From assembly GCA_023548195.1 (NCBI GenBank), contig JAJHZJ010000413.1, forward strand, positions 15,621,941 to 15,685,940: a stretch of 64,000 bases of DNA, given 5' to 3'. The position numbers and the translations under genes were made by a program. Within the stretch, counting starts at the first letter, position 1. The number at the start of each line of letters is the position of its first letter. Shown piece by piece: positions 1 to 10,767 of this stretch. Source of the DNA: Bettongia penicillata ogilbyi. Its lineage: Eukaryota; Chordata; Mammalia; Diprotodontia; Potoroidae. The notes under the pieces were generated by a model, which was not told where the DNA came from, did no database searches, and was given only the letters and a program-made list of their open reading frames with translations.

Positions 1-186
1 TTTTATCATGGTTTTTCCCATTCATTTTAATTCTCCTTTACCACACAGCTAATGTGAAAATATGCTTAATAAAAATGCATATGTAGAGTATGTATCAGAT
101 TGCAGTTCATCTTGGGGGAGAAAGGTGGAGAAAATTTAAGACAAAAACTTAAGGAAGTGAATGTTAAAAATTAAAATTAAATAAAT
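1..186 (+). mobile_element. L1 3' end, cut by the window edge
   Basis: This is the 3' untranslated end of a LINE-1. It shares the order of words seen in the L1 at 55059-55620: a 'cccattcattttaatt' block, 'gaaaatatgcttaataa', a G-rich stretch, 'gagaaaattt', then an A-rich tail ending near 186. The coding part lies outside the window. No target-site duplication can be tested because the 5' side is missing. Confidence 0.65.
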
Positions 187-539
187 TAATTTACAGAAGA
201 AAAGACCCTCAGGTTTAGCAAAGCTCTAAGTACTTTCCCAGGGTCATTATTCTTTTGTGAAATATTTCCTTTAAAAACCATAGACTATTCCTATAGTCAT
301 AAAGTGTTAAAGCAAATGAAATATTCTGTCACTGATTGATCTAATTTACCATGTCACCAATTAGTTTGGGAAAGAGAACAACATATTCAGTGGTAGATAA
401 AATCATTTCAGTGCTCCTCTATTAAATAGTCACTACTTCAGGCTCTGCTAGTTCTGCCTACATCTGTTGCTTTCTTCTCTAATATTAGATGCCATAAAAA
501 TTCTGATGCCATTGTCTCTAGACTCCCATTAACAATAGT
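187..539. other. No recognisable feature
   Basis: AT-rich sequence between an L1 tail and a MIR-type SINE. I see no exon, repeat consensus or RNA structure here. Confidence 0.5.
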
Positions 540-798
540 AACAATAATGAAATGTCAGCATTTACATGTTGCTTAAAGGTTTTCAAAGTGCGTTACAAAT
601 ATTATATCATTTTATTCTCTACCACCTTTGGGAGGTAGGTTGTGTTATTATCCCCATTTTAGAGATGAAGGGAACTGAGACAAATGGAGGTTAAATGAAT
701 AGCCCAAGGTGAAAGCTAGTAAGAGTCTGAGGCTGAAATGGATCTCAAGTCTTCCTTTGTCCAGTGATTTATCCATTGAGCCACCTACCTGACACTAT
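540..798 (-). mobile_element. MIR/THER1-type SINE (CORE-SINE)
   Basis: The plus strand reads the complement of a MIR-family SINE: 'gcgttacaaatattatatcat', 'tatccccattttagagatgaag', 'gcccaaggt', ending 'tttatccattgagccacctacc', which is the complement of the tRNA-like head. The element therefore points left. It is diverged and has no clear flanking duplication. Confidence 0.75.
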
Positions 799-921
799 AG
801 GAAGGGTGGCCAGAAAAAGTCTGTAAAATATTATCCCTTATTGGGAGAAAAAAAAAATAGGTTGGATTTTTTTAATGGCCTAGATCATTTTTTGACCAAG
901 ACTTTATGCAACAGAGTAAGT

Positions 922-1216
922 AATGTATTCTTTCCCTCCTTCCTTCCTATTTTCCTTCCTTCCTTCCCATTTTTGTCATTCTTTCCTTTCTTCTGTTTTC
1001 TTCCTTCTCCATTCTTCTTTCTCTTCCCCTTTCATTTCTTCCTTTCATTCTTCCTTCCTTCTTTTCTTTCTTTCCTCTTGCTCTCTCTTTCCATTCCTTC
1101 TCTTTTCTTCTCCTTCCTCTTCCTTTTTTCTTCCTTATTTCCCTAATTCCCTTTTATTCCTCATTTCATCACTCCTTTCCCTCCCTCCCTGCCTCCCTCC
1201 TTCCTTCCTTCCTTCC
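922..1216. repeat. Pyrimidine tract, (TTCC)n/(TTTC)n
   Basis: Almost pure C/T on the plus strand with interrupted TTCC and TTTC units. Open frames of about 100-125 residues rich in Phe, Ser, Leu and Pro cross it; they follow from the low-complexity composition and are not genes. Confidence 0.9.
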
Positions 1217-1437
1217 AAATTGCATTATAGGATACAAAATAAAGATCAAGGAAACACTTTTTTTAGCTTGGTCAGATTTTATTTAGTTCCGTATTTATAG
1301 GTGTAATTTCAATGCCTATGAAAAAGAAGTTTAAATTAATGACCTATAAATCCCCTTATACATAAAAATTGGTAAACCTAGGTAATATGGAACAGTATTC
1401 TAGCTTTCTAGGTGATGTTGATAAATAGGGTATTTTG

Positions 1438-1966
1438 TCCTTGTTGTTGATTAATCAAGTCAGTTGTGTCTGACACTTCATGACCCCATGGGCCATAATG
1501 TCCAGGGGGTTTTCTTGGCAAAGATTTTGAAATAGTTTACTATTTCCTTCTCCAGTGGACGGAGGTAGAGAGAGTGATTATTTGGCTTAACCAGGGCCAC
1601 ATAGCTAGTAAGTGTTTGAGGCTAGATTTAAGCTTAAGTCTTCCTGACTCTAGGTGGTGCAGTGGATAGAGCACCAGTGCAGGAGTGAGGAGGACCTGAG
1701 TTCAAATCTCACCTCAGACACTTGACACTCACTAGCTGTGTGACCTTGGGCAAGTCACTTAATCCCAACTGCCTCATCCTGGGTCATCTCCAGTCATCCT
1801 GATGAATATCTGGTCACTGGATTCAGATGGCTCTGGAGGAGAAGTGAGGATGGTGACCTGCACAGGCTTCCCTCAGTCAAAACAAAGTCAAGTGCAAGTC
1901 ATGTCATTTTTGGGGGGGTATAGCTCAAGTGATGCTTTATCAACTCAACTACCCAGCTATCTCCTG
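1438..1966 (-). mobile_element. MAR1-type SINE split by another SINE
   Basis: From 1438 the plus strand shows the complement of the marsupial MAR1 SINE ('tcagttgtgtctgacacttcatgacccc', read in parts, then 'gttttcttggcaaag' and 'atttccttctccagt'). It runs to 'cttcctgactc' at 1650. The missing end, the complement of the tRNA-like head ('tatcaactcaactacccagct'), resumes at about 1945-1965. The gap is filled by a plus-strand WSINE1-like copy, so the MAR1 copy is the older of the two. Confidence 0.75.
1651..1918 (+). mobile_element. WSINE1-like SINE nested in MAR1
   Basis: It starts with a tRNA-like head: an A-box-like 'ggtggtgcagtgg' at 1653-1665 and a B-box-like 'gagttcaaatc' at 1698-1708, followed by 'gggcaagtcacttaa'. 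The body reads 'catctccagtcatcctgatga', 'cagatggctctggagga' and 'gtcaagtgcaagtcatgtcat'. The same body occurs at 32196-32683 and its last block at 22978. From memory this resembles WSINE1, a SINE of Australian marsupials. The exact borders are estimated; no clean target-site duplication was found. Confidence 0.7.
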
Positions 1967-2559
1967 GAATATGGATTATTATTGGGTATAGAAGAGGCAT
2001 TTTTTTTATTTTTTAACCTTAAGTAATAGATCTTTTTCTTCTTCTACAGAATTTGCTATTCTAAGCAAGCAGCTAAACCTCCTAACAATACAACTTACCT
2101 AAGCTACCCTCAGAGTGGAGTATACAGGTGCATTAAGTCATTTGTGTCCATATTTATTGCTTTTTTGGTTTTCTTCTTCTTACATGTCTGTGTATACTTT
2201 TGGTAATGCCTCCAGCCAAAATTAGAATCAGTTTTTTACTATGATTTTTTTTGGATAGTTATACAAATGTATAAACTTGTGACCAACTTGTGACCAATGG
2301 GCAGTGTGGCCTGTAAAACTTCTAAATACAAGTCTGGATCAGATTAAAACATACTTGGCAAATATTGAGAAATATAAAAAATATAATAAATCAAAGATGA
2401 TATTACTTTGTGTTTTTCTAAGCTAATATGTCATCTTCAGGGATCTATTTCTATTTGAGTTTTGCACTACTGGATTATACTTCCAAAGAAAATTAACATG
2501 TAGACACTTCTGCCCCTATTGTGTATATGTATGGATGTGTGCATGTATAATGAATATAT
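1967..2559. other. No recognisable feature
   Basis: AT-rich anonymous sequence. There is a short direct repeat of 'acttgtgacca' near 2276-2298 but nothing that identifies a family. Confidence 0.45.
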
Positions 2560-4040
2560 TACTATTATTCGTGTCATTCTTTGATTATGGGAACATCAGA
2601 ATCCTTTTCACATGGTACAGGAAAGAGAATAAGACCTGACAAAAGGCTGCAAGACTTGACTAAATTGAGAAAATATCTTTTAATGCCCAGGAATAGGAGG
2701 ATAACTTTCCTGATGATCTTAAATACAGCAGTTTTTAGTGGATTGCTAGATAAAAGAATGAGGTTATAAAAGGCACAGTGAGTGGGTAGTTAGGAAGTAG
2801 AGGCAGCAAATATAGTGTACTATTTCTAGAAACTTAGTGGTTAGCTTTAGCAGAGAAACACAATGATAGCTTGAAAGACTGGGAGGGTTATGGGAAAGAG
2901 GTGTTCTGTGTTTTACTTTCCTATTAGTGGTAGGTGATGCTGGAGTGTACTTGCATGCTCTGAGGAGCAAGCCTATAGAGAAGTAGGGATTGAAGATAAG
3001 AGAGTTGAAATGATTGATGGACCAAGGCCATGGAATAGATAGGGGATGTTTGTTCAGTGTCCTGTAGAGAGGTTGGACTTAACAAATTGGAGGGCTTTTT
3101 TGAGATCAGAGAGAAAGATGCTGTAATTAAAGGACAAACAGAAACATTTAGTAGGGGGTGAGGACAGGATGTATGAAGGAGAGCAGGAAAAAATGGATTC
3201 ATCATAATACATAAATTCAACCTTCTCAGTGAAGAAGCAGATAATTTCATCTTCTGGGAGAGTGAGGATTGGAGTAGAGCTGAGGGGTGGAGGCCTTTAG
3301 GAGAAAGGAGAAAATTTAGAATGAATTGTACTGGGGAAAATGGTGGAAAAATCAAAGACTTTCAGGTAGCAGTCCTCTTGCTGTTAGGTACCATAGATCT
3401 GCAAGATATTTCTTTGGTGGTAGTTTGTGTTCAGCACCATTCTTCAGCTTAGTAGCAGGATCAATGAATACAGTTGGTAAGTTTAGTAAGAAAGCAGGAC
3501 TAAGGGGATAAGGTCAAGAAAATCAAGAAAAGAAGGCATCCCTTTTTGAAATCTCTGACTGTAGGCTTAGTAATGGCTCACAAAGGCTACCAGCCTGTGG
3601 AGGGAGAAAAGTGACACTCAATTAGTGGTAATGGACTGGGAGAATAGTGCTAAATTGAGGAACTGGAAGTAAAGAACAAATTTCAAAAGAAAAAGTAGAA
3701 AAGGAAGAAGAAAGATAGGAAATTGTGAACTGAGGTGGGCAAGTCAGCATCTGGATCATTTAGGAGCATACCATGGGATCATGAATTCCAATGTAAGATC
3801 ATTTCCTTTAAGAGAGTGACCTGAAGAGGCAAATGTCCTGAGCAACCAGAGTGGTAGGTGGGCCATTCATTCAAACACTGATATTATTTCAGTGATAAGA
3901 AAAATGTGAGTCACATTTTAAGATCATGGGGGAAGACAGGGGATCATATGGGAAGTCAATAGAAAATACAAACAAGAATTTAGCTAGAGTGATAGAATCT
4001 AATATTGTCCTGAAAGATTTTTTTTCAGTCTAGGACTATA
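2560..4040 (-). mobile_element. Old L2-like LINE remnant
   Basis: The plus strand carries purine-rich words that match the complement of the coding part of LINE-2 (CR1 superfamily), such as 'agaggcagcaaatatag' and 'gattgatggaccaaggccatg'. A 143-residue frame without stop lies on the minus strand at 2924-3355. It is rich in Ser, Leu and Pro, as the L2 pre-RT region is, but has no catalytic motif I can point to. A second piece of the same text occurs at 4155-4300. Family assignment is by memory; the outer limits are approximate. No host gene is implied. Confidence 0.5.
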
Positions 4041-4097
4041 AATATTAGTATCAGCAGTTCCCATTATGGAAACTATGTACTGATATATGTATGTTTG

Positions 4098-4160
4098 TTT
4101 ATATATATATATACATATATATATGTATATATATATATATACATATGTGTGTATGTGTAT
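4098..4160. repeat. (TA)n/(TATG)n microsatellite
   Basis: Alternating TA with TATG and TGTG interruptions. Confidence 0.9.
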
Positions 4161-4300
4161 TTCCTCTCATTTGAGATCAGAGCACACTTATAAGTGCAGA
4201 GGAAGAAACCTGTAAAGAAGGAACGATTGAAGATGAAAGAGAGTTAAAATGATTGATGGAACAAGGTCATGGTATAGACAGGAGAGTTAGTGCAGTGAGA
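4155..4300 (-). mobile_element. L2-like fragment
   Basis: 'gaacgattgaagatgaaag' to 'aacaaggtcatggtatagacag' parallels 2965-3045 of the preceding L2-like copy in the same order. This is either a second insertion or a local duplication separated by the TA tract. Confidence 0.5.
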
Positions 4301-4309
4301 TAGATCTTT

Positions 4310-4760
4310 AATTCATCATTAGCTGAGACTTAGACAGTTGTCTAAGACACTGAGACATTTAGTGACTTGCTCATGGACGCATACCAAGACTTACAACCAG
4401 GTCTTCCTGCCAAGGCCAACCTGTCACCTTATGGCAGGATGTCTTTTTACCTTCAAAATTATGAATTAGAAATGTATCAGGGAAAACTCTAATGATGTTA
4501 GAGAAAAGGTATTGAAACTTCAGAAGTTTATTTCTGCTATGTAAAGGAATGCTTGACAATGATAATTGTGCCTCTCCAAATCCTAAATAAACAATATCAG
4601 AGATTGGTAATTGATTTAATTCTGCCCAAGACATATTCAGGCTTCAAAACTATAAAGAACTTTAACTATTTACAAATAGTTCTTCTTTAAGGTAGTATGA
4701 ATTATTATCCCTGTTTAATTGGTAAAGAAACTGAAGATTTGAGCTATTTTTTAATTTTAA
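4310..4760 (-). mobile_element. MIR-type fragments
   Basis: Two short pieces look like eroded MIR complements: 'agtgacttgctcatgg...accaggtcttcctgcc' at about 4350-4415 and 'attattatccctgtttaattgg' at about 4697-4725. The sequence between and after them up to 5240 shows nothing recognisable. Confidence 0.35.
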
Positions 4761-5245
4761 CTTTGTACCTAGAAACATGAGGAGAATTCTAACTTCACTG
4801 AATAAACCTTGGTAAAAAAGACTGTAAGCTGTCATTGGAGTCACATTAAAGAAAAATAAGGAGGAGAAGGGAAGAAAACATGAATTTACATGATGTACTT
4901 ATTATATGTTTTAAAAGAATAGCTAGTTTTACATCATAAATTTGCAATTTCACATGCAATAATCTTTTTAATCATACTGTAGTGAAAATGCTTGTTGTAC
5001 TCCATAAATTAAAAAGAAAATATATTAAAAAAACAAAGTAGTCATTTTAAGTGTGTGTGAGGAGGCACAGGGAGATGGTTCATCTGCCACAAATTTGTTG
5101 TGATTCTAAAATGTGATACAGCTGATTAGTCTAATGTGATCTGAGTTCAGTACTTGAAGGATGCATAGTTTATTTGTGTAAGTCTTTCAACATGGCTATA
5201 ACCAATTTGTCTGAGTGATAAACTTCCTTGAACACTGTTGGTCAT
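4761..5245. other. No recognisable feature
   Basis: AT-rich sequence without a repeat or coding signal that I can identify. Confidence 0.45.
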
Positions 5246-5249
5246 TAAA

Positions 5250-5455
5250 TGGCACAACATGGCAGCTTCAGAGCAGTAAGAAATCTTAGAAATCATCTAG
5301 TAAAGTCTGATAATTTCACAGGTGTAGAAACTGCAGTCCAAAGGAATCGAGAGGTTTTTCCAAGTCACAGCACATGGTGGAGCCAGGATTTGGACTCATG
5401 TCTTTCTAATCTCAAGCCTGATGTCTCATTTATGATACCACACTACACAAATGAC
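5250..5455 (-). mobile_element. MIR-type SINE
   Basis: Complement of a MIR: 'agaaatcatctagtaaagtc', 'ggtgtagaaactgcagtcc', 'ccaggatttggactcatg', then 'gtctcatttatgatacca'. Diverged, with no clear duplication. Confidence 0.7.
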
Positions 5456-5894
5456 TTCAGTTTCCCTTGATATTTATGTTAGCCATCCACTTGCAATGTG
5501 ACATCTCCCTCCTTCCTCCCCCATCAAGTTTGCCTATGATTAAAACAAAATTCTGTATATAAAGTAATCAGTTTATGACAATAGTGGGAAATATACTCTG
5601 GGAAAATAATGACTTTTCAAGAATGTGATTCTAATTATTATAGTTTTTCATGGTCTCCCAAGTGCAATCAAGGGAGGTCAGGAGTCAAGTAATAGCCAAC
5701 CATGTATGTTTCCGTATCTAAGAGATAAATGAGTTTTTGTGAACTGGAGTATCTTACCAAGGTGTCTTTCTAGCATCAAGTAGGATTCCATTTGGAATTT
5801 CTATTGGAACTCAAAGTAAATATTGGAAGTTATGTAACCATGTTCAAAAGAAATTTTACTTGGTGCTCTGAACCCTTACCTCCATTTCTTGGAA
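5456..5894. other. No recognisable feature
   Basis: Anonymous AT-rich sequence. Confidence 0.45.
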
Positions 5895-6138
5895 TGCTTG
5901 GTTTCATTTTAAACTTCCCTCAAGCACCACTTTCTACATGGAGCTATTTCTGATCCACTAACTACTTGAGACTGTTCTCTCCATAGTACCATATGTTCTT
6001 TTAGTGTATTTTCTGTATATGCTCATGTAAGTACTAGGTAGGTCTGCTGAAAGCCCTTGAGGTGAGAAACTGTTTACATTTTGCATTTTATCCTCAGTAG
6101 TTAGCACGGTACTTCACACATACTATGTACTTAAAAAT
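5895..6138 (+). mobile_element. L2 3' end
   Basis: Sense-strand LINE-2 tail: 'cttccctcaagcaccacttt', 'gcccttgaggtgagaaactg', 'cctcagtagttagcacggta', 'catactatgtacttaaa'. This matches the usual L2 3' order (last codons, then 'ttgagggcaggga', then 'agcacagtgcctggcacat'). Confidence 0.65.
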
Positions 6139-6527
6139 GTTTTTGATTAGTTGTTCACAGGGGGAACAAGAGACCTTTCTCCTTCTACAGATCAAAGGAA
6201 GTAAATAGAGATCTCCATTCCTAGTGACTTAAAATGTTCTGGATACCTTTAGGAAATTTAAATTCTTAACACTCCAGGAGATTGATACAAAGAGAGTCAA
6301 GGAGATATAAGCAGCTTAAATGCACAGTGAGAAAAAGACCATCTGCCCAGTCACAAGGCAGATTGAGAGAAAAGTGCTATGGGAGTTTGAAACTGCTAAG
6401 ATCTTTTGTACCAATTTCTCTCTTTTAGAGATTTGTATCGGAATCTCTCTCAATCAACTGTAAAATGAAAGAAACTTATTGAAGGAAATAAGAGAAATTT
6501 GAAAGATTATGTATTAGAATTCTTACC
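6139..6527. other. No recognisable feature
   Basis: Anonymous sequence between the L2 tail and an AT microsatellite. Confidence 0.45.
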
Positions 6528-6645
6528 TGTATATATATTTACATATATATGCATATATGTATGTGTATACATATACATATTATATACATAATATATAAAA
6601 TATAATATATAACATAGGCAAATATATATTATATATATATATTCT
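6528..6645. repeat. (TA)n-rich microsatellite
   Basis: TATATG, TACATA and TATATT units over about 115 bases. Confidence 0.9.
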
Positions 6646-6794
6646 TAATGAATGGTGGAAGGAAAAAAAATAGAGTGATGAAGGCATGGAGGCAAACTCT
6701 CAACATTTCCAAAACCTTAGTGATCAGTGGCCTGTATGAAAGCAAGCAAGACTTCTCCCAGCACCAGGATGACAGTGATACAATAAGTGATTCC

Positions 6795-7015
6795 ACTCCT
6801 TCATAAGTAATTTTTTAGTTCTGTCATTTCATTTCAGTCAAGTTTTATTTTCCCCTCTAGTTCATTTTAGGGATGAGGAACTGAGGCAAACAGGGTTACC
6901 TGACTTGCCCAGAATCACACAGATAGTAAGTATCTGAGGCCAGATTTGAACTCAGGAAGATGAGTCTTCCTTTCTCCAGGCCCAACAGTCTAATTACTGT
7001 GCTACTAAGATGCAC
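6795..7015 (-). mobile_element. MAR1-type SINE
   Basis: Complement of MAR1: 'gtcatttcatttcagtcaag', 'gatgaggaactgaggcaaac', 'gacttgcccagaatcacac', 'tttgaactcaggaagatgag', then 'ctaattactgtgctacta'. Confidence 0.8.
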
Positions 7016-7059
7016 TTACATAAATAATAAGTACTCTTAATAAATACTTGTTCACTCGA

Positions 7060-7400
7060 TGACATAAGCTCAACATTCTAACCAAAATAGTCTGCAGTCC
7101 CTACTTTCAAAGGGCTCACAGCCTAATGGGGAAAAAATCACCAAACTCTGTACAAAAAAAAATACATTGGATGTCTTGTACAAACAGAATAAATTGAGTC
7201 TCATCTTAAAAAGGAAGACCCTAAGTTTAAGAAAGACTGGGAAAGCCTTTATGCAAGAGGTAAAATATTAGCATGTGTTTTGGTGGAAGCCATAGGAGTA
7301 GGAGGCAGAGAGGAGGAAGCAGATATTTTCTAAGCCTTGGGAAAACCAATGAAAACATTTGGAGTCAGAAAATGGGATAACGGCATCCATCATTATATTA
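7060..7400 (-). mobile_element. L2 3' region
   Basis: The plus strand reads the complement of an L2 tail: 'cagtccctactttcaaaggg', 'ctcacagcctaatgggg', then 'gggaaagcctttatgcaaga' and 'aggaggcagagaggaggaag'. Confidence 0.65.
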
Positions 7401-7524
7401 TTGAATTCTGATCATCAGGTAGCTCATCAAGTCTTGACAATACTGCTAAAGGCATGTTACCTCCTTGAATTAAAATTAAAGTTTATATTATTAACCACAT
7501 GAGTATAGTCAAACATATAATGAT

Positions 7525-7575
7525 ATATGGATAGATAGATGGATAGATAGATAGATAGATAGATAGATAAATAGA
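7525..7575. repeat. (GATA)n microsatellite
   Basis: About eleven GATA/GATG units, the longest uninterrupted run near 7545-7568. Confidence 0.95.
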
Positions 7576-8043
7576 GTAATATGTAGGCATACAGGTTATA
7601 TTTTTTAAAATATCAAAGAAGATAATGATGTCTCTTTACTCTGCCTTGGTCAGACCATATCTGGCATATCATATGCAGTCTGGGGCACAGATGAAGATCA
7701 AGTTACATAAAAACTGTTTAAAGAAATGAGAGATATTTAGCCTAAAAAAAGAGTATTTATGAGGGATAATGATAACTCTCTTAAAATATTTGAAGGATAG
7801 TCATTATTCTTTTTAATTCCAGAAAACAGAATTAGTAGTGATAGGCAAAAACGGTGGAGGCAGAGACACAGGTTTAAAGTGAGTACAAAGTGCCTAACAA
7901 TTTGAACTATCCCTGAGTGGAATGGGCCATGACATTGGTGAATTCCTTTTTACTCAGGGTCCATAAATGGAGGACTACATGTCAAAGATCGTGTGCTGTA
8001 GAGAACATTCTTCTTCAGATATGAATTGTCCTAAACGATCTTT

Positions 8044-8059
8044 AAGAGTTTTCACAACC
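8044..8059 (+). repeat. Left target-site duplication of HAL1 copy A
   Basis: AAGAGTTTTCACAACC here and AAGAGTTTTCATAACC at 10869-10884: 16 bases with one mismatch. This is the signature of target-primed reverse transcription by L1 machinery and fixes the borders of the element. Confidence 0.92.
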
Positions 8060-8751
8060 ATGGGGGCGGAGCCAAGATGGCGGAGTAGAAGGACGCACGT
8101 TTAGGAGCTCCAACCCACAGCCCATAGAATTAATGTAAGAAGAGACCCCCATAACTTCTGGACCACTGAAAGGGGTACAGAACCAGAGTGGAAGAGATTT
8201 CCGTGCGAGAGAGCCCTGGATACCCATCTCCAGGGTCCGTCGTGCCCTGGAAAATGGACCCCACCGCAGCGCTGCCCTGGCCACAGCCCCAGAGAAGCTG
8301 ACCCGAGCAGGCTTCAGGGACAGAAGCTCCGGCAGCCGGGAAAGTCCCTCCACCCACAGAAGCTACAGGTCAGTGAGAGAGACGGCTGGCTGGCTGAGGG
8401 GAGTGGGGTGTCTCTGGGACTCAAGCCCCCTTGGGAGGAAGCGGCAGTGGCAGAGACGGGGGGGGCAGGAAGCAGCAGAGGCATGAGCGGCAGCAGAGGC
8501 AGCAGCGGCAGCGGCCCAGGACTTTCCCAGCAGCAGGCAGGATCTTCATTACTGAAGGTCTCTGCATAAACAACCTGAGGGAGCTGAGCCTGGGAGACGG
8601 CCCTGCCCCCACCCCAGCACCAGAACTAAAGCATTAGCAGCTGGGTGGGTGGGGAGGAAAGCCCATTTGAATCTCAGAGCCCAAGCACTAGCTGGGCGGA
8701 TCTAGGCAGGGGTGGACAGGAATCTCAGAAGTCAAGTAACTGGCTGGGAAA
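8060..8751 (+). promoter_or_regulatory. HAL1 copy A 5'UTR, probable internal promoter
   Basis: The first bases (G-rich start, then 'ccaagatggcgg' at 8072-8083) closely resemble the start of the human L1 5'UTR, where the AAGATGGC core binds YY1 and sets the transcription start. The segment is GC-rich with many CpG dinucleotides (for example around 8090-8100, 8200-8345 and 8440-8515), unlike the CpG-poor surroundings. A run of GGCAGC/AGCAGC-like triplets lies at 8440-8540. Promoter activity is inferred from the L1 parallel, not shown. Confidence 0.6.
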
Positions 8752-9851
8752 ATGCCTAGAAAATGGAAGAAAAATAAGACTATAGAGAGTTTTTTCCAAC
8801 AAATGCAAATGATCCTGACATTCGGATCTGATGACGAGGATGTATTCCTGCCATCAGGGAAAGACGTGGAGAGCGGGGCAGCAGTACCCCAGGCACCCCA
8901 GGGGGATGTCAGGTGGGCTCAGGCCTTGGAAGAGCTCAAAAAGGATTTTGAAAAGCAAGTTAGACAGGTGGAGGAAAAACTGGGAAGAGAAATGACAGAG
9001 ATGCAAGAAAAGTATGAAAAACAGGTCAATACCTTGGTTAAGGAGACCCCAAAAAATCCTGAAGAAAATAACACCTTGAAGAATAGGCTCACTCAATTGG
9101 CAAAAGAGGTTCAAAAAGCCAATGCGGAGAAGAATGCTTTCAAAAGCAGAATTAGCCAAATGGAAAAAGAGGCTCAAAAGCTCACTGAATTTAATAGTTC
9201 TCTCAAAATTAGAATGGAGCAGATGGAGCCTAATGACTTTATGAGAAACCAAGAAATCACCAAACAAAACCAAAAGATGAAAAAATGGAAGAGAATGTGA
9301 AATATCTCATGGGAAAAACAACTGACCTGGAAAATAAATCCAGGAGAGACAATTTAAAAATTATGGGACTGCCTGAAAGTCATGATCAGAAAAAGAGCCT
9401 AGACATCATCTTCCATGAAATTATCAAGGAAAACTGCCCTGACATTCTAGAACCAGAGGGCAAAATAAGTATTGAAAGAATCCATCGATCACCACCTGAA
9501 AGAGATCCAAAAAGAGAAACTCCTAGGAATATTGTGGCCAAATTCCAGAACTCCCAGCTCAAGGAGAAAATCTTGCAAGCAGCTAGAAAGAAACAATTCC
9601 AGTACTGTGGAAATACAATCAGGATAACTCAAGATCTAGCAGCTTCTACATTAAGGGATCGAAGGGCATGGAATAGGATATTCCAGAAGTCAAAGGAACT
9701 AGGACTCAAACCAAGAATCACCTACCCAGCTAAACTGAGTATAATACTTCAGGGGAAAATATGGTCTTTCAATGAAACAGAGGACTTTCAATCATTCTTG
9801 ATGAAAAGACCAGAGCTGAAAAGAAAATTTGACTTTCAAACACAAGAATGA
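8752..9851 (+). pseudogene. HAL1/L1 ORF1 protein, frameshifted
   Basis: ORF1p is the L1 RNA-binding chaperone that forms trimers on L1 RNA. The reading frame opens at 8752 (start MPRKWKKNK), follows one frame to 9300, and continues in another frame from about 9275 to the stop at 9849-9851. Compared with copy B the break is a single missing A at about 9275 in an A-rich stretch. The N-terminal part is acidic (about residues 15-45); heptad-rich coiled coil spans about residues 50-170 (repeated EEKLGREM, NTLKNRLTQLAKEVQKAN); the RRM follows (RRDNLKIMGLPES); the C-terminal domain carries ITYPAKLSI, the counterpart of human RISYPAKLS. Full length would be about 366 residues. As it stands only truncated products could be made. 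Confidence 0.9.
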
Positions 9852-9983
9852 GAAGAAGCATGAAAAAGTAAACAGCAAAGAGAAGTCTTAAGGGACTTAC
9901 CAGAAGTGAACTGTTTACATTCCTACATGGAAAGACAATATTTCTAACTCTTAAAACTTTTCAGTATCTGGGTAGTTGGTGGG

Positions 9984-10040
9984 ACCACACACACACATGT
10001 ACACGCATGCACACACACACACATACACACACACAGAGAC
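9984..10040. repeat. (CA)n microsatellite in HAL1 linker
   Basis: Interrupted CA repeat just downstream of ORF1. Copy B has the matching TG tract at 35024-35065 and copy C a TA tract at 46807-46879 at the same place in the element. Confidence 0.9.
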
Positions 10041-10767
10041 AGAGAGCACAGAGTGGATTGATTAGGATGGGACCATAGCTGAAAAGAAATTAAGGTACAT
10101 GGTGAGAGAGAAATGTAGTGGGAGGAAAGAGGGTGAAATGGAATGGGGTAATTATAGGTCATTTAAGAGACAGGTAGGAGACTTTTTAGTGGAGGGAAAA
10201 AGAGGAGAGCTGAGAAAAAAAAAAAAAACAATTAGTTTACCCTCCTCACATTTGACTAAAGGAAGGAATAAAATGCACACTCATTTTGGTATGAAAACCT
10301 ATCTTACAGTATAAGAAAGTGGGGGAGGAGACAAGCAAGGGGGAGGGGATGATGGAAGGAAGGGCAAGGGGAGGAGGGAGCAATTTGAGTTCAGCACTTG
10401 GGGAGGGACAGGATCAAAAGACAGAAGAGAAACAATGAGGGGCAGGTTAGGAGGGAGGATAATTCAGTTAGTCTTACACAACACAACTATCAGGGAAGTC
10501 ATTTGCAAAATTACACAGATATGGCCTATATTGAATTGCCTGTCTTCCCAAAGGGAATGGGTGGGGAGGGAGGGATGGGGAGAATTTGGAATTCAAAGTT
10601 TTAGGAACAACTGTTTAGTATAGCTGTTGCTACTAGGAAAGAAGACATACAGTTAATGAGGAATAGAAAGTCATCTGGCCCTACAGGAGAAAAGAGAAGA
10701 TGGAGACAAGAGAAGGGAGGGATGACAGAAGAGAGGGCAGATTGGAGATAGGGAAAATTAGATGCTT

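Noticed and set aside
841..1300. Ser/Phe/Leu-rich open frames
   Set aside because: Low-complexity TTCC/TTTC tract.
2924..3355. 143-residue minus-strand frame as a host gene
   Set aside because: It overlaps an old L2-like element in the matching orientation, is rich in Ser/Leu/Pro and has no independent gene signal.
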